Positions 60,055 through 64,000 of a stretch of DNA of 64,000 bases are shown one piece after another. Under the pieces are notes generated by a model. That model was given only the letters and a program-made list of their open reading frames with translations. It ran no database searches and was not told the origin of the DNA. The DNA lies in NCBI GenBank assembly GCA_023434025.1, contig JAEYTL010000021.1, forward strand, positions 62,001 to 126,000. The letters are read 5' to 3'. Each line of letters begins with the position of its first letter. The stretch's first letter is position 1. This stretch comes from Bacteroidota bacterium. Its GTDB lineage: Bacteria; Bacteroidota; Bacteroidia; Flavobacteriales; Flavobacteriaceae. The position numbers and the translations under genes were made by a program.

Positions 60055-60744
60055 ATGAAAAAAAATGTTTTAGCGGCGATGATTTGTCTTAGTTTCGCTG
60101 CCACAGCCACAGCTCAAAAATTAGATAAGTTTGGAGCTGATTTAGGCAAAAAAAGTCTGATGGGCAAAGAAGTCAGAGTACCCTATACTGACCTTTCCAG
60201 TTATTTCGGATTTATAAAACCCGGCACAGCTCCTGATGAAGTGGTAAACGGAAAAAAAATGTATTATGTGTATGTATGGATACCGGTTGCGGCACCTGAA
60301 ATAGGCATTCGCATGATATCACCGGTTCCGGAAGGAACCAAAACAACAGACAAAGATATTGTTTCACCGGATTACACTGCTAATGCAACCGATACCAAGA
60401 GTTATTTTGACACCTGGATTTCTTTTGAGAGAGCTGAAAGCGTTTTAAAATTAGAAGATGTTGCCACAAAAGCTAAAACAACCAAATGGATTGCTATCGA
60501 ACACAATGATGATTCAAGTGAAATGCCGGCTCAACCGTCTGGCAGCAAATACAATTCATTGATGAGAATCACCAGCGATACATCCAACCCTACCAAATCA
60601 CTGGTCATGGGCTTGTACCGTATAGGCTTCACTACCTACAAAAAAGGAGAAGTAAACGGAAGCTTTTTGGCTCAGATAGGAGCTCCGGTAAAACTTCCCG
60701 GTGTTCAAATTGCCGCTAAACCAGAAGAGATCGTCGTGAAATAA
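60055..60744 (+). CDS. LipL32-family secreted protein (no lipobox)
   Basis: 229 residues. A signal peptide (1-20, FAATATA then Q21) lacks a lipobox cysteine, so the mature protein should be periplasmic, secreted or held by another means. The body follows the Leptospira surface lipoprotein LipL32 (from memory): YFGFIKPGTAPDEVVNGKK, YYVYVWIPVAAPEIGIRMIS, SYFDTWISFERAE, KYNSLMRI and GLYRIGFTTYKKGEVNGSF, each with a close counterpart in LipL32. Residues D119-T120, D152-D153 and Y166 fall where LipL32 binds calcium. LipL32 homologues are known from a few marine bacteria; a flavobacterial member with no lipid anchor is notable. It has its own leader and a bidirectional terminator. Confidence 0.85.
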   Translation: MKKNVLAAMICLSFAATATAQKLDKFGADLGKKSLMGKEVRVPYTDLSSYFGFIKPGTAPDEVVNGKKMYYVYVWIPVAAPEIGIRMISPVPEGTKTTDKDIVSPDYTANATDTKSYFDTWISFERAESVLKLEDVATKAKTTKWIAIEHNDDSSEMPAQPSGSKYNSLMRITSDTSNPTKSLVMGLYRIGFTTYKKGEVNGSFLAQIGAPVKLPGVQIAAKPEEIVVK

Positions 60745-60766
60745 CCTCTTCTAAACAAAAAATAAA

Positions 60767-60802
60767 AAAGCCGGAACTAAATATTTTTACAGTTCCGGCT
60801 TT
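60767..60802. terminator. Bidirectional terminator between the LipL32-like and AbgT genes
   Basis: AAAGCCGGAACT (60767-60778) pairs perfectly with AGTTCCGGCTTT (60791-60802), a 12-bp stem, with A/T tails on both sides. Confidence 0.9.
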
Positions 60803-60825
60803 ATTTTATTATTATTATTAATCTA

Positions 60826-62373
60826 TCAGGGAGCAACATACTCATACGTTGCCTGCAAGCCTAACGGAATGCCCAATGCCCAATAAATCAGTAAAAATAG
60901 TGTCCACAACACCATAAAAGCGATAGAATACGGAATCATCATAGAGACCAATGTCCCAATACCGGTGCTCTTGACGTATTTCTGACAATACACCACAACT
61001 AACGGAAAATAAGGCATTAATGGCGTGATAATGTTGGAAACCGAATCCCCTACCCGATAAGAAGCCTGGGTTAAATCCGGAGAAATGCCGAGTTGCATCA
61101 GCATCGGCACCATAATCGGAGCTAACAATGCCCATTTGGCCGAAGCAGAACCGATAAATAAGTTCACAAAAGCAGTCAGCAACACAATCCCGACAATAGT
61201 AATCTCAGGAGGTAAAGCCAGTGCTTTTAAGCCGGAAGCTCCCTTAATGGCTAATAAAGCCCCAAGGTTTGACTTGGTAAAGGCATCTATAAAAAGAGCA
61301 CAGAAAAAAGCCATCACAATATAGTAACTCATACCACTCATGGATTTGGTCATACTGTCAATGATGTCTTTTGATTTGGAAAAAGTTCCCGACATCAAGC
61401 CATATACCACCCCCGGAATAAGGAAAATGATAAAAATCAATGGTACAATAGAACGCATTAACGGAGCAGATAAAGCAGCCAGATCACCTGACTCGGCCCG
61501 TAAAGCCGAATCGGCCGGAGCGGCCCATAAAAAGAGAGCCAGCAAACAAACAACCATGACTAAACAAGCTGTCCAAAAAGCCTTTTTTTCTTTAGGCAGC
61601 AATTTGTCCATCGTAGGTTGCTCTTCTTCGTTTACTGCCACTGTAACTGACTTTAAGCGTGGCTCCACGATCTTATCCGTAATATACCAACCAATTGCGA
61701 CAATTAATAAAGTGGATGCCGACGTAAAAAACCAATTGTTCAAGGGGTTTAGTTCTATCGCCGGGTTAATGATCTGAGCGGCTGATTGAGTAAACCCCTG
61801 CAACAGCGGATCAATTCCCGAAGGAATAAAATTAGCACTAAAACCTCCGGAAACCCCGGCAAAAGCAGCTGCAATTCCCGATAAGGGATGGCGACCGGCT
61901 GCGTAGAAAATCACACCTCCCAACGGGATAACCAATACATAACCCGCATCTGTGGCTGTGTGAGATACTATAGCCACCAAAATCAGCATAGGAGTTAACA
62001 AGGCTTTCGGGGTAATGCTTAACATTGACTTCAATCCGGCGTTAATAAAGCCGGCATGTTCAGCCACACCTACTCCGAGCATAGCTACCAGTACAATTCC
62101 TAACGGAGCAAATCCGGTAAAGGTTGTAACCATATTAGATAAAAAAGCCGCCAGAGAGGTTCCGCTTAACAGATTGATTACCTCAATAGGGGCTTGCGAA
62201 CGGGGATCGATTACATCAAAGGTGACATTGGACAATAAGGCCGAAATTATCCAGATCCCGATCATTAAACTAAAAAACAGAATAGCCGGATCAGGCAATT
62301 TGTTTCCTTTTTTTTCGATAAAATCGAGGGCTTTGTTCACAAAACCCTTTTTTACAGGTAAGTTTTCTTCCAT
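60826..62373 (-). CDS. AbgT-family transporter
   Basis: 515 residues, about 12 membrane helices. The N-terminus (VNKALDFIEKKGNKLPDPAI) and core (GFIPSGIDPLLQGFT-like text as ANFIPSGIDPLLQGFTQ, FIGSASAKWALLAPIMVPML, YRVGDSVSNIITPLMPYFPL) match the AbgT/p-aminobenzoyl-glutamate family. E. coli AbgT imports p-aminobenzoyl-glutamate, while others export sulfonamide-like compounds. Direction and substrate here are not decided. The start ATG is at 62373; upstream lies a 290-bp spacer with a large hairpin. Confidence 0.92.
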   Translation of the reverse strand: MEENLPVKKGFVNKALDFIEKKGNKLPDPAILFFSLMIGIWIISALLSNVTFDVIDPRSQAPIEVINLLSGTSLAAFLSNMVTTFTGFAPLGIVLVAMLGVGVAEHAGFINAGLKSMLSITPKALLTPMLILVAIVSHTATDAGYVLVIPLGGVIFYAAGRHPLSGIAAAFAGVSGGFSANFIPSGIDPLLQGFTQSAAQIINPAIELNPLNNWFFTSASTLLIVAIGWYITDKIVEPRLKSVTVAVNEEEQPTMDKLLPKEKKAFWTACLVMVVCLLALFLWAAPADSALRAESGDLAALSAPLMRSIVPLIFIIFLIPGVVYGLMSGTFSKSKDIIDSMTKSMSGMSYYIVMAFFCALFIDAFTKSNLGALLAIKGASGLKALALPPEITIVGIVLLTAFVNLFIGSASAKWALLAPIMVPMLMQLGISPDLTQASYRVGDSVSNIITPLMPYFPLVVVYCQKYVKSTGIGTLVSMMIPYSIAFMVLWTLFLLIYWALGIPLGLQATYEYVAP

Positions 62374-62476
62374 AAGGTTAGTTTGTTTATGGCACTAATG
62401 TAATGATTTTTTTTATTTCAGGTTTCAGATTTCAGATTTCGGAAAAATTACGGATAGATGTAATCAGCTGTATCTG

Positions 62477-62489
62477 ACAGCTTCGCTAT
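62477..62489. repeat. ACAGCTTCGCTAT motif, copy 3
   Basis: Reads ATAGCGAAGCTGT on the minus strand. The same 13-mer with at most one change occurs at 191-203 and 1878-1890, always in intergenic text with AATCTG/AATCCG words around it. Confidence 0.5.
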
Positions 62490-62551
62490 TAGAAATTTGA
62501 ATGAAGTTATTTGGAAAAGTTTTTAAATAATGAAAACTCCTGCATAAATGA

Positions 62552-62616
62552 AATCTGTTTTCAAAAGGCATTACGAATCACTGACTGATGTACGAAATGC
62601 TCTTTGAAAACAGATT
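62552..62616. repeat. 24-bp inverted repeat (large hairpin) between abgT and the stress-protein gene
   Basis: Left arm 62552-62575 and right arm 62593-62616 are inverted copies matching at 21 of 24 positions (outer AATCTGTTTTCAAA perfect), with a 17-base loop. No T-run follows on either strand, so it is not a standard terminator. It stands 45 bp past the end of the universal stress protein gene and 179 bp upstream of the abgT start. Confidence 0.8.
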
Positions 62617-62661
62617 AAAACCTTGTCTTAATGTAAGAAGTAAACAAAAGCCCGTAATACT

Positions 62662-63504
62662 TTAGTCTAATCGACTTTCATGGATTGCAAGTAAGGGTAC
62701 CTGTACATGATAAGATAATTTCTGCGTAAGGCTCTGTTTGAAGAGTTCTTCAAAAAAGCCCCGTTTATAGTTAAGCATAGCCAGCATATCCACGTCATAG
62801 GAATCTATAAAGTTGAGAATGGTCTGCTGTACATTTTCATCTTCAAAAATATGAAAGAATACTTTTTCGTCTTTAAAAAGAAATTTCCAATCCTCTATAA
62901 CCACCGGGTTAACATCGGTTTTTTTGGTTTTTACATAGAGGCAATGTACTTTGGCCTCAAAAAGTCTGGCCAATTTGAGTACTTTTTTAAGTGCTTTCAA
63001 ATCTTTTTCCCGGAACCTCGTGGTAAACACTATATTCTGAATACCGGCGTATTCTGAATGCTCAGGCACCCCAATCACATAAGCTTCCAATTCGTTTATT
63101 ACACTGCCGGTATTAGACCCTAAAAAGGTTTCCTTGAGTCCGGAAGCTCCCTTGGTTCCCATAACTACATAATCTATATTTTCTTCCCGGGTTACTTTTT
63201 TGATCGTCCAGATCAGATCACCGTGTTTCAGAATATTGCTAATCTTGACATGTCCTAAATGGTATCTTTCGGCAATCTCCCTGAGTACGGGTATCTGGTC
63301 TTTAAAATTCTCAAAATTCTCTAATTCAATGCTGTCATACACCTCTTTGAGTGTATTGGGCAAGCCTCCCATGTGTAATTGCGGAAGCTCATAGGCATGC
63401 AGTGTAATTAACTCCGCTTTCATGGCATCCGCCAGTTTCAGGGCATATACAAAAGCGTTGTTTGCTGCTTCGGAAAAATCGGTAGGAAATAATATGCGTT
63501 TCAT
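62662..63504 (-). CDS. Universal stress protein, tandem Usp domains
   Basis: 280 residues with two Usp domains. The first (1-145) begins MKRILFPTDFSEAANNAFVY and has VMGTKGASGLKETFLGSNTG, the ATP-binding Gly-rich loop of the ATP-binding Usp subgroup. The second (about 155-280) starts IQNIVFTTRFREKDLKALKK and ends QVPLLAIHES, with a degenerate loop (MLNYKRGFFEELFKQ), so probably only the first half binds nucleotide. Such two-domain Usp proteins are usual in Bacteroidota and respond to energy or redox stress. Confidence 0.92.
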   Translation of the reverse strand: MKRILFPTDFSEAANNAFVYALKLADAMKAELITLHAYELPQLHMGGLPNTLKEVYDSIELENFENFKDQIPVLREIAERYHLGHVKISNILKHGDLIWTIKKVTREENIDYVVMGTKGASGLKETFLGSNTGSVINELEAYVIGVPEHSEYAGIQNIVFTTRFREKDLKALKKVLKLARLFEAKVHCLYVKTKKTDVNPVVIEDWKFLFKDEKVFFHIFEDENVQQTILNFIDSYDVDMLAMLNYKRGFFEELFKQSLTQKLSYHVQVPLLAIHESRLD

Positions 63505-63818
63505 GCTGTTTAGTTTTTGATTGTTTTTTGGTTATGTATTATCGCCTTCATTGTTTTTTTAGTACCTGAAGATCCAAGACGGGGTTGACTGTTTAATTTG
63601 TTTCTATCCTCTGAAAGAAATCTTTACTTCAACGCTCCTCTAATGTAAAGTTAATCATTATCCGCCGAATTTGAACTGATAATTATCATTATAACATTTT
63701 ATTAAGATTAAGTTTTTCAGGTGAATCTGCTTTGGGGTTACAGGTTGAGAAGTTCCGGAGAAACCGAAAATCGACAACCGAAAAAATTACGTAATTTTGC
63801 AGAAATTAAACACCATTT
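63505..63818. other. Gene-free spacer between the stress-protein gene and mnmE
   Basis: About 310 bp, AT-rich, between divergent genes. Apart from the mnmE -7 element (63792-63799) I see no repeat, hairpin or small gene worth naming. Confidence 0.5.
63792..63799 (+). promoter_or_regulatory. -7 element of mnmE
   Basis: TAATTTTG, a perfect TAnnTTTG, 19 bp before the ATG at 63819. No clear TTTG at the expected upstream distance. Confidence 0.5.
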
Positions 63819-64000
63819 ATGATTCCAACTGAAACCATTGTTGCTTTAGCAACTCCTTCGGGAGCTGGTGCCATTGCTGTTATCAGGCTTTCCGGCAAAG
63901 AAGCTGTTACCATTGTCTCCAACGTTTTTATATCGGTTTCGGGGAAGGATCTGACAAAACAAAAAACGCATACCCTTCATTTGGGACATATTGTTGCCGA
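63819..64000 (+). CDS. mnmE: tRNA uridine modification GTPase MnmE, N-terminal part (partial)
   Basis: Only the first 60 codons are in the window: [37 protein letters not shown] and [11 protein letters not shown]. This is the tetrahydrofolate-binding N-terminal domain start of MnmE (TrmE), which with MnmG modifies the wobble uridine of several tRNAs. The GTPase domain lies beyond the window edge. A -7 promoter element is 19 bp before the start. Confidence 0.95.
   Translation, partial: MIPTETIVALATPSGAGAIAVIRLSGKEAVTIVSNVFISVSGKDLTKQKTHTLHLGHIVA

Overview
This window is chromosomal DNA from a member of the Bacteroidota, most likely a Flavobacterium or a close relative in the Flavobacteriaceae. 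The base composition is AT-rich. Start sites mostly lack Shine-Dalgarno sequences, and many genes are preceded by the Bacteroidota promoter motif TAnnTTTG. The gene content agrees: a fused SecDF, gliding-motility genes gldF and gldG, several secreted proteins with type IX secretion (T9SS) C-terminal domains, and the MoxR/DUF58/DUF4129/DUF4350 cluster. I see no tRNA, rRNA, CRISPR array, insertion sequence or prophage.

Layout. 1-12.5 kb is housekeeping: the end of folE, cysS, yidD, lgt, secDF, mdh, gyrB, asnB and a small GreA/B-like protein. 12.6-17.4 kb holds a beta-barrel outer-membrane protein and a 1004-residue TPR protein in one operon, then ftsE. 18.3-32.4 kb is a surface-polysaccharide locus: a GT-C-type membrane glycosyltransferase, two family-2 and three GT-B-type glycosyltransferases, a FkbM-like methyltransferase, the dTDP-3-amino-sugar enzymes FdtA and FdtB, a Wzx-type flippase and a FemAB/GNAT-like acyltransferase. 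An AT-rich block with a T9SS-exported subtilase and a fibre-like protein is inserted in it. 32.5-36.2 kb carries two tandem paralogous T9SS type-B surface proteins. 36.2-44.5 kb contains a TRIC/UPF0126 protein, an orphan membrane protein, RDD and SpoIIM-like proteins and the DUF4129/DUF4350/MoxR/DUF58 operon. 44.6-64 kb is again mostly core: an rRNA/tRNA methyltransferase, an AraC regulator, a Rel/SpoT enzyme, Fur, purA, purC, phoH, a SAM hydrolase, gldF-gldG, dnaN, a LipL32-family secreted protein, an AbgT transporter, a universal stress protein and the start of mnmE.

How the genes work together. FdtA and FdtB convert a dTDP-4-keto-6-deoxyhexose into a 3-amino sugar. The adjacent FemAB/GNAT protein could acylate it, the glycosyltransferases would build the repeat unit, and the flippase would move it across the inner membrane. 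rmlA/rmlB and a polymerase/ligase are not in the window. SecDF, Lgt and YidD support envelope export. GldF/GldG are the gliding ABC transporter, consistent with the four T9SS substrates or probable T9SS-associated proteins nearby.

Most notable observations: a 4.6-copy heptanucleotide tandem repeat inside fdtB that could switch the gene off by slippage; a protein clearly related to Leptospira LipL32 but without a lipid-anchor cysteine; a subtilase/fibre gene pair inside the polysaccharide locus; divergent gene pairs whose start codons touch or lie 20 bp apart; a duplicated 21-bp element upstream of asnB; and several families of intergenic inverted repeats. None of these is proven to be a new system from sequence alone.
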